From Rhexocercosporidium sp. MPI-PUGE-AT-0058 (lineage: Eukaryota; Ascomycota; Leotiomycetes; Helotiales), in contig JAGTJL010000017.1 in NCBI GenBank assembly GCA_020746875.1, positions 1,054,001 through 1,118,000 on the forward strand: DNA of 64,000 nt, given 5' to 3'. Within the stretch, counting starts at the first letter, position 1, and each line of letters begins with the position of its first letter. Below are positions 33,726 to 44,456 of the stretch, piece after piece. The position numbers and the translations under genes were made by a program. The notes below the pieces were generated by a model, which was given only the letters and a program-made list of their open reading frames with translations, searched no databases and was not told where the DNA came from.

Positions 33726-34694
33726 ATGTCTTCACCACATGGACACAAAATTAACGAGCAGTCCGAAATCATCCAGCCCATCAAAGGGCTAGTCATCGCC
33801 TATCCTCGGGGATCCTGGTACTGCTGCCAAACACACGAAAAGAAACGCTCGAAGGATCATGGGGTGGTACGTTTACAATCAAAAATAGCAATATCCAAGG
33901 ACTCACAAACTTGGAGAAATGTGCTAACAGGTCTTTTGATATCCAGAAAGACATCGCTGAAGCATTCGGCACAAGCGACGGCAGTTATTGCACATTCTGC
34001 AGCCATCCTCGATGCCGCGACTGCAAGCCCAGCGATCAGTTCGTAGCATTCTGGACCTGCTGCAATTCTACCCTCTGCCATGACAATGGAGCACCTGTAC
34101 CGTAATGCGATACATCCTTTCGTAGCTAGCAATGCTACCTGTCTGGTTAACGATTCCAACTACAAATGGTGCAGACATTGCAGACATCAACGGTATGCTG
34201 ATTGCACATATGAGAAGTATTTAACCTTGGATACCAGTGGGACCAAGTTTGATTTGACCCCATGGAAGACCTTCTTTGAGAGCGTCACTCCTCTTCCCAC
34301 AAAGTTTGCGGCAGCTGTGGATGAAGAGGAATGGAAAGGGCAGGTTTCCTGGGCCGAAGCAATGAAGCATCAGAAGGTTCGGCAAGAGCTAGCAGGACAG
34401 CAGAATCAACAAAAGCAATAGAGGGGTAAAGGCGATTGCATCGTAGGACGTAAGGACCAACTCGCTCGAGCACAAAAGGCAAAGGAGATACAGGAGGACA
34501 TAGATGAAATCACACAGGACTTGACTGACCTCGACTCACCGGATGATTTGGGAGAGGACAAGCAAGAAAATCGCAGATCACCCACGAGGGAAGAACCAAC
34601 CAGTCCCAGCAATATCGGAGGAACGGACCCTCTCAGACTTCTGTGTTTTCAGCCCAAAGACAAAGGATCCTCAGGAAACGAAGTAGAAAGCTAA
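33726..34694 (+). pseudogene. Cys-rich zinc-finger-like fungal protein, probably broken
   Basis: Exon 1, 33726-33866, starts MSSPHGHKINEQSE and reads RGSWYCCQTH. The intron 33867-33946 (GTACGT...CAG) leads to exon 2 with YCTFCSHPRCRDC and FWTCCNSTLC. The C-x2-C...H-x-RC-x2-C arrangement repeats further on as WCRHCRHQRYADC, typical of small fungal Cys/His-rich proteins of unknown role. To join the two halves the frame must change between about 34075 and 34110, and no intron of usual length does it. The second frame then meets TAG at 34419-34421 and stays open, in the same frame, to TAA at 34692-34694 with a helical acidic sequence (AQKAKEIQEDIDEITQDL). One frameshift plus one stop suggests decay. 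An unusual short intron or a true stop at 34419 cannot be excluded. Confidence 0.5.
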
Positions 34695-35253
34695 TTGAAA
34701 CTGTTATGCATTTGATAGTCAAGTAGAAACATGGGTGTATAGTTAGACACTACATTGTTGAAAAGCCAACTGTTGTTGTGCTGTCTGTGGCTGCAGCTTT
34801 TCCTCTTGAAGTGGTGTTTCGTTCCGAACAGGAGTACAGTAGAAGATACAGTTATGAAAACATCCTCATTACATTAACTCGCTTATTGCCCCTATTCCGA
34901 GATCCCGGCTAGTGAATATTGCCAAACAGCCTGTGAATTCAGTATTGCGGGGTAGACAAGACCCTATATTCCATTGCCGGGACGGACGTAACGACTACCG
35001 ATAATCAAGATCACTATCCAAAAGTTCTAGGCTAATTCCTTGTGCTTTACCAGAGGAACAAACGACATGTTTAGAGCTGTTCCTGGCAAACGGAAGATGA
35101 CCCTCCCTCCCTAAGCCCTATTTCAGCCCTAATGAATGCTAAAATAACCTCACTTGGCAGCTTGACGATATGTTGCTGTGATTTATAACCATTCTGTTCC
35201 TGCAGAATGTTTCTTGTTCTCGTTTTTCCTCCTGCGTTTCTTGCACCGAAAAT
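34695..35253. other. Intergenic region
   Basis: About 560 bases upstream of the PEBP-like gene with no supported gene. A minus-strand frame at 35071-35307 runs into the first exon of that gene and is a shadow. A GAGTACAGTAG-type motif occurs near 34830. Confidence 0.45.
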
Positions 35254-36025
35254 ATGTTGTTCTCTACCATAGCATATCTGTTCTTTGCTGCCATCGCCGT
35301 GGCTCAAACGCCCCCGAACTTTAGTCCTAATATCACTTCAACGCTTCAAGTTAAATTCGGGAGCAAATCTGTAACTCCAGGTCTGGCGCTCACGAAAGCC
35401 GGTGAGACTTTCCATACTTCCCAAGCGACACTTCGATTTCGAAGTCCTAACGAAGACATTCCACAGAAACTTCAAAAGTACCAACGATTGGAACTTCAGA
35501 CGAGGCTCTTAATGAGACATACATATTCTTCATGATTGGTAAGTCTCTCTCCCGCCCTGTGCTCAAAAATCAAGGACTCACTTCCTCATCACAGATCTCG
35601 ATGTGTACGCCATCCCTCCTCCCACCCCTCCTCCCATCCCTCTCACATCCCTGATCTATTCCCCCAACTAACAACCCAACAGACCCGGCTCCCTCGTCGG
35701 CGGCGCTGCCGGCTCACGCGTGACAAATCTCCACTGCCTCCTCACTGGCTTCACCTCAAGCACCATGGCAACCAACAGCATGTACACGCTCACCACGAAA
35801 GACACCTCTCCCAAAGCCTACGTCGGGCCCGCTCCGCCCGCCGAAAACCCTCCATATGCACACAAGTATGTCGAAATTCTTTATCCGCAACCGGCGGGCT
35901 TCAAGGTCCCCAGTACGCAGACGAGTGCCATATCTAGGGGCATTGGGTTTAATTTGACTGCATTTGTGAGTGAGGCGAAGCTGGGAAGCCCGGTTCGAGC
36001 GAATTGGTTTACTGTTACTGGGTAG
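35254..36025 (+). CDS. Secreted phosphatidylethanolamine-binding (PEBP-like) protein
   Basis: Four exons, 35254-35401, 35467-35538, 35595-35604 and 35683-36025, give 190 residues. A signal peptide (MLFSTIAYLFFAAIAVAQ) marks it as secreted. The PEBP ligand-pocket region is formed across two introns: ETYIFFMI, then DLDVPGS, then RVTNLHCLLTGF, equivalent to the D-x-D-x-P and G-x-x-R-x-x-x-H-W segments of the family. The usual His-Trp is His-Cys here. AYVGPAPPAENPPYAHKYVEIL matches the Y-x-G-P-x-P-P-x-x-x-x-H-R-Y segment. Exon 3 is only 10 nt, and without it the DLDV motif cannot be built. Intron 1 (65 nt) carries a CTAAC branch site. PEBPs bind phospholipid head groups or act as inhibitors; the exact role here is unknown. 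Confidence 0.85.
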
Positions 36026-36322
36026 GAGTGAAGAGGGGAGGGAAGTGAGAGTGTGTGAGGACGATGTGGCAGGATGTTTAGAAAAGTGCACATAGCGGTA
36101 CAGACAATGGTGAACAAATGGAACACGATGAGAAGGCAAAAAAGTACTACCTCCAAACTTCCAGACTTGGTAAAACGTATCGATTAAAAGTCATGCAGTC
36201 TATGTCTAACCCATGCGTCTATACCATGCGTCTACCTGTGCAAGCTGTCCTCTGTAGACAGCGTTGCAATGCAATGCATACAATCCCGCGGTTATAATTC
36301 ATTCATCAATCGTCCCATCCCC

Positions 36323-37279
36323 TTAATTCTCATAAACAAACTTCCCATCCCCAACAAGGCCCCAAACTTCCTCCACGATCTGCTTCTGCCCACTAGGCGC
36401 CCCTCTCACAGCAAGGTATTTCCTTCCCTCGACCTCGACCTCCCAATCTCCAGGATTTCCACCAACCATAATCCCACCCGCCTCAACCAATATACACCAC
36501 GCAGCAGCTACATCCCAAGCCCAGCATCCGCCCTCCCAGTAAACATCCAATTGTCCACTCGCCACAGAAACCAGATTCAACGCTGCAGATCCCATGGACC
36601 GCATGGAATGTACCATAGCACCGCCCTCTTCCTTTGAAGCCGCGAGCTTAGAAAACACTTTGCATTTGAGAGCGAAATTGTCTCCCGTTCGGTCACTGCC
36701 CCATTCCGTGCCCACAAGACAAGTGCTGAGGTCCTTCAAAGGCTCGGGATTTTGTTTCAGCGGAAGCTTCTGCTTTTCTCCACCATTCCGTACCAAGAAT
36801 GCTCCTTGGCCCTTGATAGCTGTATATAACTCGTCAAGGTATGCATTGTAGACTACGCCAACCGTTGGTGTCTTGTTGACCGTGAAGCCGAGCGAGATGC
36901 AGAAGGCGGGGAAGGCGTGTACAAAATTCGTGGTGCCATCAATGGGGTCGACTATGAATGTAGGTTCTTCAGTGAGTTTTTGGCCTGGATAGTAGGTCTC
37001 TTCGCCGATGAATTGGAAGGTGGGGTAGGTTGTTAGGAGGCGGGTTGAAACCATCTTTTCAACGGCTTGGTCGGTTTCGGTGACGAGATCAGCGGCTGTG
37101 AAGGGTCAGCAGATGGTTTCTGTAGGATAGAGAGGCGAAAGGAGGAAAATTGGGTGTTTACAATTCTTCTTTGTGCCAGAGGAGAGGTAGGAGGGTGTTG
37201 CGGCCAGCATCATTCGGCCTGCTTCTTGCGCGACACTAATGAGGAGATCATGGATCTCCCGGAGGTTGAGATCTGCCAT
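36323..37279 (-). CDS. Inositol-1-monophosphatase family phosphatase
   Basis: Mg2+-dependent, Li+-sensitive hydrolysis of inositol monophosphates to myo-inositol in the cytosol. Exons are 37279-37162 and 37095-36323, with a 66-nt intron 37161-37096 (GTAAAC...CAG); the product is 296 residues, the usual length. The metal and phosphate site is complete: KKNSADLVTETDQAVE, GEE (Glu71-Glu72), DPIDGTTNF (Asp89, Asp92) and the late GGCWAWDVAAAW (Asp234). The start MADLNLREIHDLL at 37279 gives the normal N-terminal helix. The nearby region gives no hint of a pathway cluster. Fungal quinate-pathway relatives (qutG/qa-x) share the fold, so substrate is not certain. Confidence 0.95.
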
Positions 37280-38055
37280 GATGGTGTATAGGGAAAAGAA
37301 TTAAGGATAAGGCGAGGCGTAGGTGATAATCATATGAAGAGGAATGCTCGGAGCAATGCTGTGATGAGTGAATGGTGGGGTGAAGAGAGCTCCAGGTACC
37401 CCTAGCCAAGATTAAATTTAGAGAGGAGCGAACCGCTAATCTTATATCAGCACGTGCCCTACAGAGCTCGACTAGGCTAGCCAGGCGAGTTGGTTGTTTA
37501 CTTTCCAAATCTACTATTGAATGTCTTCGGTCTGAGACACCCTTTCAAATGTAAACATGACATCCTATATCTAGGGTGCGGATGCAGGCATACCTCAGTA
37601 CTAATGAATGTCCCAAATCGAAGAGCCCACTTCCATCTTCCGAGAAGCATCTCATATTAGGACCCCGACAAAGACATATTTGATCTGCTGCCCATGTCAT
37701 AAGTCTCAGACACCACTTTCGATTTCTCATAAGTATCCCATGCACAGGAGGGGGGGAAATCCTACCAATTTGCTATTAGATATCCGGAGTTTGGCACAGC
37801 ACTTCAATTGACCAACACTATCTTATACCTAAGGTACGAACCAAATCCGACCAGATCTACCAATAATTGTTCTGAGTCTGAGGAGGTACTTTCAACGCTA
37901 TCTGATCTAGATGTTCGACCACCATCATTACCTCCTCGATCCTCACCAATTCATTCATCAAGTCATCCTTTCTCAGCAAAACTTCCGTATACTCCATACT
38001 CCCCTCACCCGTCAAGGCAGGTACGTACTGAATTCAATAGCAGGTACAGAAGAGC
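37280..38055. other. Intergenic region, no supported gene
   Basis: This 780-base gap is the promoter side of the inositol monophosphatase gene and the 3' flank of the next minus-strand gene. A plus-strand frame at 37808-38167 is Ser/Pro/His-rich, overlaps the next gene, and is treated as chance. Confidence 0.45.
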
Positions 38056-38682
38056 TCATGCCTTCAGCTCAGATTCATCCTCGCCTGGGACTTTAACCAC
38101 AACCTCATTGCTCTCGAACTCGCCTGTTTTCATGCCATTATCCATCGACAGTTTTTTGATTTTCTGACCACTCTCGTTGACCCAGACTCCCATCCAGGAT
38201 CCTACGGCCTTCGCTCTATATTCCTCGCCCTTTAGTAAGGCGACTTTTGGCTCCTTGAACTCTATAATCGAGTCCATCTTCCCATTTGCTGGGATGCGGA
38301 CGATACTTTGATCATCGATTGAGAATTGTCCGTCTGGGGGTACGCGGTGATTGATTTTCATGTCCAAGCACGGGGCTTTGATTCCTGTCTTTGTCGACGT
38401 GAAGGTCACGACTCCAATCGAAGGTGCCGAGAGGTCGAGGGGCGAGGACCATCGGAGCAGGAAAACCTCAAATGGAGAGGTGTTTGTGAGTGTGATGCGA
38501 AGTTTTGCTGAGCCGAGGATAGACTGCTGCGAAGTTTCGGGTGACAGAGAGACCTGGAGAGGAATCGAACCGCTCCTTTTCATGTTGTTGAGGTTGATAA
38601 ACAAAGTGTCGAATGTGAGGTAAACGGCCAAAAAGGCCAGGAAAATAATGCTTCCTGTGAGGATCGTGCGATGGTTGGCCAT
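38056..38682 (-). CDS. Single-pass membrane protein with a domain resembling the deuterolysin propeptide
   Basis: Intronless, 208 residues. A hydrophobic segment at about residues 9-27 (TGSIIFLAFLAVYLTFDTLF) with few following positives suggests a type II anchor or uncleaved signal. The lumenal part then runs IPLQVSLSPE, KLRITLTNTSPFEVFLLRW, SPLDLSAPSIGVVTFTSTKT, CLDMKINHRVPPDGQFSI, RIPANGKMDSIIEFKEP and GEEYRAKAVGSWMGVW. Order and hydrophobic spacing follow the propeptide of the deuterolysin at 40503 ([69 protein letters not shown]), but there is no protease domain. The likeness was judged by eye. Function could be chaperone or inhibitor; this is unproven. Confidence 0.6.
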   Translation of the reverse strand: MANHRTILTGSIIFLAFLAVYLTFDTLFINLNNMKRSGSIPLQVSLSPETSQQSILGSAKLRITLTNTSPFEVFLLRWSSPLDLSAPSIGVVTFTSTKTGIKAPCLDMKINHRVPPDGQFSIDDQSIVRIPANGKMDSIIEFKEPKVALLKGEEYRAKAVGSWMGVWVNESGQKIKKLSMDNGMKTGEFESNEVVVKVPGEDESELKA

Positions 38683-40502
38683 TGAGTGTCTTCAAAAGTG
38701 GAAAACAGGTTAGAAGTGACTGGTTCATAAAGTGGGATGTTGGAGATGGATCGATACAGTACACTGTATTACGTAATCCAGAATCGTAACTTAAGTATAA
38801 TTTTAGCTTCATACAGTACCCTTGCGGTCTACGCCGGGGGGCGATTGACAGCTTCCAGATTCGGGGTAATCTTACAAGCAAGTGTTGCAGCGATCTCTTA
38901 CTTCGTTAGGCAGGTCAACGATGTGCAATGGTCCCCAATACATCCTTAATTCAATACAAAACTTGTAGTCCGTCCGCTCTGCATGACCTGTATCCTACAA
39001 AGTATACTCCCCGCGGATGGCAGATCTGCAGATCTGGAGGTCTAGAAAACGATCAAGGATTTTCCAAGCTCGCCTGTGCAGTACCTCATCCGGCAATTAA
39101 TCAAAGTGCCGCTGTTTCTTAACACAAGCTATCAACGATTTAGGAAGCTGCGTTTAGGACAACGCAGGATAGCTCTCCCTACCTAATCTTAAGATCCCAC
39201 TAGATCTAGACTTTCTAGTACTGAAACGCCAGTGCCGATCAAGGTGAGATAAGATTTGCCGGATAACAGACTCCACCTCCACGGTGGTCCGTCCCGCAGC
39301 TGCATGGCTATCTCAACCCCGAAACCGAGCTTCATTTGTGACAACAAAAGCCGACAGGACCGCAAGATATCCTTTTCATAAAAGCTATGAGAATGGCCAC
39401 AGCTGTATCCCAGCTCAGGCAAAAGCCGAGTCTTGTCTCCAGATTCTATAGCGGGGGTGGCGATGCCAAGGCTCGCTACCATTCCATCACCTTCCCCTTT
39501 TGTGAGTCCTCGCTTAGAGATCATATTTCAACTTCACTAAGTTTCAGGGTTTCTCGCTTGCCTACTCAAAGAGGAAGACTCTGTAGTGAGTACAGGATAG
39601 TAACTACGGAGATTGTGCTCATTTCAATGATGTCAGGAATGTTTGGAGTTGTTCAAATCAACTCAAATTTCATGAGCAGCCGCCACTGCGGAAAGAGTAA
39701 ACAACGAGCAACCGCTCTCGCTTACTGACGAATGCTGCCCCTCCGTTAAGACTTTACGATGTCAGTCCAGTCTTTGTCCTCGTAATGAAGCAATTTAAAA
39801 GGAGAAGCAGGTACTGAGATATCGCAGCTAGGATCTTATCAGAACGGTATCTTTGTATTGACTATTGATAACCATCGCTCTTCTGGCAGCCTGACGCATG
39901 TGTATCTTAAACACCGACTCCCGAATCACACATGCCGTAGGAGATGCTTGATGCCTCTTGGCATTTCTTGGTATGCATCGGATTTAATATGGAAGAAACA
40001 TGCCGATCATTTTTGCTACCGAACTTCCTCATGTGGGTTAACAAAGAAACAGACATGTGCTGAATCTTGCAGTAACGCAGAACGTTGTGGCTCCAACAAA
40101 TCACATCGAGCGTCCTTTGAAACTCGTGCGTCTAGATTTCGACAACAGCTTCTATGGCAGTAGACCACAAGTTCTAACTTCCTATTTCTGCAATCTATCT
40201 CCGTTTATGTGACTCGCCCTAGGTCGAAATCAAGAGCTCATCCCACACATACAATTTTTGTAGCACCTGATCCAAAGTTGCGACCTTCTTCTTCTGATTA
40301 CTCGGAAGCAAGATTATGCAGGACCACCCATTCAACCTCCTAAGAGCGGTTATCGATCCGCAATTTCCGCCCTCAGTTGTTTCTTTCAAGCGAGACCAGA
40401 CATTATCGCACTCGGACATAAATACTTCCATCGTATCCTTATTATTATTCTCTGATCAGACTTCGGATCACATCCAAACTCTACTGCCATCACTCTCTCA
40501 AG
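38683..40502. other. Intergenic region with a possible small spliced gene
   Basis: This 1.8 kb gap separates the propeptide-like gene (-) and the deuterolysin gene (+) and serves as promoter for both. TACAGTAC-type motifs lie at 38756-38763 and 38813-38820. Apart from the small candidate at 39387, no supported gene was found. Confidence 0.4.
39387..39600 (+). CDS. Possible small spliced gene, 55 residues
   Basis: ATG at 39387 opens a basic, Ser/Arg-rich N-terminus (MRMATAVSQLRQKPSLVSRF) of the type used for mitochondrial import. A clean intron 39502-39547 (GTGAGT...TTTCAG) joins ..SITFPF to WFLACLLKEEDSVVSTG and a stop at 39598. A second GTGAGT at 39586 and a CAG at 39637 give an alternative C-terminus (ECLELFKSTQIS). 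The product is unknown. Good splice signals and a plausible leader are the only support. Confidence 0.25.
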
Positions 40503-41759
40503 ATGCATTTCACTTCGGTCTCTGTTGCTCTCACAATCTTGTCGGCACTTGGAGAGGCCGCAGTCATTGAGAATGGCAAGCGAGAACTTGGATTGGAGGT
40601 AACTCTCGCTCCAGCGGGCAATGTGGCTGAGGTCATTGCCACCGTCAAGAATGTTGGCGCTCAGGATCTCAATCTGTTGACACTGGGCACCTTTCTCGAT
40701 ACTGCTCCTGTCCAGAAGCTGAGTGTTGTCGACGAAGCCGGTACCAGATCCCAAGTCCCAACTACAAATAGGAATTGCTAATACCACCAGATGCCCCCGT
40801 TCCATTCACTGGTATCTACCGTCGCATGGAGTCCTCTTCCCTCGCTCCTGAGTACTTCAAGTTTCTCAAGGCTGGAGAGGTCTTTACTACAACCATCAAC
40901 ACCGCCGAAGTGCACGATCTCAAGACCAGTGGCACATACACCTTTTCCGCCGAAGGAGCAATGAGATTTGCCGTCGGAGACTCAACCGAGCTCTCGGGAG
41001 AGGCTGTTGCTTTCAAATCGAACTCTCTAAAAATGCCCGTTGATGGAGCTGCCGCAGCCCTTGTTCCCAGAGCCATCGGCATGACCCTCGATAAGCGAAC
41101 TGTCCTCCAATCCGGATGTTCCAGCGCACAATCCACCTCGACCAGAAATGCACTCACCAACTGTGCTGCTCTTGCCCGCGCAGCTGCTTCGGCCGCTACT
41201 TCTGGTTCTGCTTCCAAGTTCAGCGAGTACTTCAAGACGACTGCATCAAGTACCCGCTCAACTGTTGCGGCTCGTTTATCCGCTGTTGCACGGGAATGTG
41301 GCTCTACCTCATCAGGGCCCACAGACTACTACTGCACCGACGTCTACGGTATGTTCTTCAATTTTCACAGTAGTTCTTGTATCAGAAAGACAATGGAGTT
41401 ACTAACGTTGCATTTTCTTCAGGCTATTGCGAGTCTAATGTTCTTGCATATACAATTCCATCGCAGAACATCATCGTGAACTGCCCAATCTACTACAGTG
41501 CACTGCCTGCTCTTACTTCAACCTGCCACAGACAGGATCAAGCCACGACCACTTTGCACGAAATGACCCACGCTCCAGGAACCTACAGTCCCGGTACGCA
41601 AGACAACGGTTACGGTTATGCCGCAGCTACTTCGTTGACCACTGCAAGAGCTGTTGCAAATGCCGACTCTTATGCGCTTTATGCTAATGGTAAGTCACTT
41701 CATTCATAAAGCTGAACGGGTTGGCTAATTTCTGAATAGCTATCTACGTCGGATGTTAA
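40503..41759 (+). CDS. Deuterolysin, secreted neutral zinc metalloprotease 2 (M35)
   Basis: Secreted zinc endopeptidase with a preference for basic substrates. Four exons, 40503-40740, 40791-41348, 41423-41689 and 41740-41759, give 360 residues; the introns are 50, 74 and 50 nt. The signal peptide is [21 protein letters not shown] propeptide runs to a KR-type site near residue 184 (LDKR then [11 protein letters not shown]), where the mature enzyme begins. The zinc site is HEMTH (311-315), with the Asp of the aspzincin third ligand in GTQDNGYGY. Conserved Cys are present at the ends (SGCSSAQ, DYYCTD, GYCES, STCHRQD, VGC). The terminal exon codes only AIYVGC. Splicing the first intron restores VPFTGIYRR in the propeptide. 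Position next to a propeptide-like membrane protein is unusual. Confidence 0.95.
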
Positions 41760-43842
41760 GCAGTACCATAATATCTACTGGATTGATGACATTCTCTGAG
41801 AAGTGTGGTGAACCAAGAGGAATGGGACAGAGGGAAATCTTCAGGTGGGCTATGGTGTCGTGGGCAGATGAAAGCAGATACATACGTGATCCTCTGATGT
41901 ATCTGTTATTTTCACAAAATTCCCGACGAGATACGCTTTTCATCTCATTATCCTCTGATCTGCATCGATATTTTCACTCTGCTGTCAAAAGTAACCTGTC
42001 TAACTTCCTCGACGGTGGCCACAAGTCTTCTTGGTGTGGTCATTGTAATGAGATCAAGTGCATACTCATCCCCTAAACTGAGTTCGAAATCATCATCTAA
42101 AATAATCTATTTGTAGTCAAATTGCATTGAGGTTATGCGCTTTGTTGCCTTGAAATATGCGAAGAAATGATCCCACGAACAGGAGAACCTAAACCACCTA
42201 ATGCTATTTGCGCAAGTACTATAACATAACATGACCCAACTTACCTCATAATTTCGAAGGCTAGAGCCTCGCTTCTCGTGACCCTTAAAACGTGCGTTCA
42301 CATACTACAACCTTCTCAACCCCTATAAATCCTCCCACTACAAACAACTATCCTACTGAATGTGTTTGGCTCACAACTATTATCTCAGACTTGCGGCATT
42401 AAATCCTTTTTACTGGAGCATACATCACAAGGGGCCAGCTCTCGTCATTCCTCCTCGGCGAGGCACGTCTTCCCAGCTTCGGCGTCAAGGCCTTTCCGCG
42501 CCCAGCTCTCCATATTTTCACCGCCCGACCGAGCCTCTAGTCTATCTTATGTACCCGTTCTGGTTTTCTTTTTCATTTGTGCTTGTTTCTCGGGGGGGTT
42601 TTTTTTTTTGTTTTTTGCCAAACCTTGCCTTGGAATTAAGAGACACTCTACAAAATATACCACTCTTTCCCAATCCGAAAGACAGGAATGAAGTATTCGT
42701 AAGACTTTGCAAGGAGTAAGGAGTACAAGTCGCTGGAATGCCTCAGATTGATACTGAGGATGGTTTTTAATGCGGTACGGCAGAAAGATGCGATAAGCTA
42801 GTCAATGTTTGAAAAAGTGCATTGCATCTCCACATCAAAGACGAAGATATCACATTAAACTCCTAGTTATACAGGCAGTGTTAATCTCACTAGAATTGCT
42901 TCTTCTAGTGTTTGGATACGAACGAGGAGTGTTACATGTATTCTATGTACGCGAATCTATCTGCTTTTTCCATTTTTGAAAGCTCCTGCCTGTCCAGTAT
43001 TCAAATTTCTCCTCGCGTTATCGAGTCCGGATTTTTATATTGGTTAACGTTAATTCCGGCTTATCTTGACCAATGACTTTTCCAGTAGGAAACATAGTGG
43101 TCAAACTGCTAAACCTCGGAGCACATGGGATTTCCCCCGGGCGTAAATCCGAGTCATACGCCTTGCTGCGCCGAGTCTGAGGACTCGTACTTCTTCCGGC
43201 TGACAAGCTTTATGTGTACGGCCATATCTAGACCGCTTCCAAGAATGTAGCTCAAAGCTTGACCAGAGCTTGACCAGAAATATTTTTCTACGACTCGCCC
43301 AATCAGATCCGAGGTAGCAAGCGGCCCGGGCCAGGTACGTCTGACACCTTCCCAGTTGGGTAATGTAATGGCCAGATAAAGAACATGTCCGAAACGCCTC
43401 AGATCCTCATCAGATCTCTTCACTAATTCCATTGGTCATCTCGTAATTGACATACAATGAGGGTAATTATCTTTTGTAAGGAACCGTTTTTATGTGGCTG
43501 TCCAGAACATCTCGCTTCGGATCCTGATGACCAGGGATTGATCCTTCTGAGTACGACGAAACCTATGAGATATTTAGATTCTCAACGGTTAATCGCAAAA
43601 AGTGGTACGGTTGTAATCGAACGTACGTGTACACCAGTTTAATCACGAACAGGTGACCTGAGTGTTGGAAACAATACGAGTTTGGCTGCAGGAAGATGCT
43701 TTTCTGTGCCGCGAGGGAGGAGAAAAATTGTATATATAACCATGGGTTCCTCCAGTCAGGTTAGAAATCTCATCCTCATCTTGAAAAATTCACGAACTCA
43801 AGGAGCCTCTATCGCACCCCTTCTACCATACGTTATTTTAGA
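41760..43842. other. Intergenic region, no supported gene
   Basis: Two kilobases with only short frames. A G-run next to a T-run (GGGGGGGTTTTTTTTTTT) lies at about 42593-42611. The right end holds the promoter of the small secreted protein gene. Confidence 0.45.
43731..43739 (+). promoter_or_regulatory. TATA box of the small secreted protein gene
   Basis: TATATATAA lies 104 bases before ATG 43843, an ordinary spacing for a highly inducible fungal promoter. Confidence 0.55.
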
Positions 43843-44456
43843 ATGAAGCTCTTCAACGCAGCCGCAGCGGCAGCTCTCCTTCTCTCGACAAGCGTTCAAG
43901 CCTGTATTCGAGTCCATGTGGTTCAGAACAATCATCCACTCTTTGGTGACGGTATGAGAGTTCAAATCTGGGACAACGATGACTTCTACGAAGTTCAAGG
44001 TCAGGGAAAGAAGGGTGCCAGTGGGGACACTCACTGGGGATTCCAGTAAGTGCCTGACTGAGCTTCACTCATATTTCTTGTCCTATGGGCAGGATTTTCA
44101 GAGATTCGACGTTACAACAACGCTGCAGAATAAGCACATACTGATTCTTTGATCAACTAGGTTTGGAAACGGTCATTATGTCGAGCTAACGCGTAACGGG
44201 AAAGAAGGATTTGTTGCCCTGCAGAGTTCGTTAAAGTCCCTTTCTTCGATCTTCGAAAACTACTAATAACCAAACAGATGGCTGGAGAGCCAACTTTCGT
44301 TTAAGAAACACCTCCTTCGACAAGAACTGCGTCATCGATTCAGACAACGGGTGCAGAGTGTATGAGACTATTTTCGAATCTTGCTTGGATGATAACTTTG
44401 GAAACTGCGGTGGATACACCTGCGGACTTTGCGATGGCAATGACTGTCCTCGCTAG
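43843..44456 (+). CDS. Small secreted Cys-rich protein (candidate effector)
   Basis: Three exons, 43843-44045, 44161-44225 and 44278-44456, give 148 residues. The introns are 115 nt (GTAAGT...TAG) and 52 nt (GTTCGT...CAG; a weak donor, but the junction ALQ-NGWRANFR is smooth). The signal peptide is MKLFNAAAAAALLLSTSVQA. The mature part is about 129 residues with eight Cys, seven of them crowded in the last 40 residues (CVIDSD, GCRVYE, SCLDDN, NCGGYTCGLCDGNDC). There is no known domain. A strong TATA box, a small size and even Cys number fit the class of small secreted proteins from plant-associated fungi; virulence or any other function is not shown. Confidence 0.8.
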
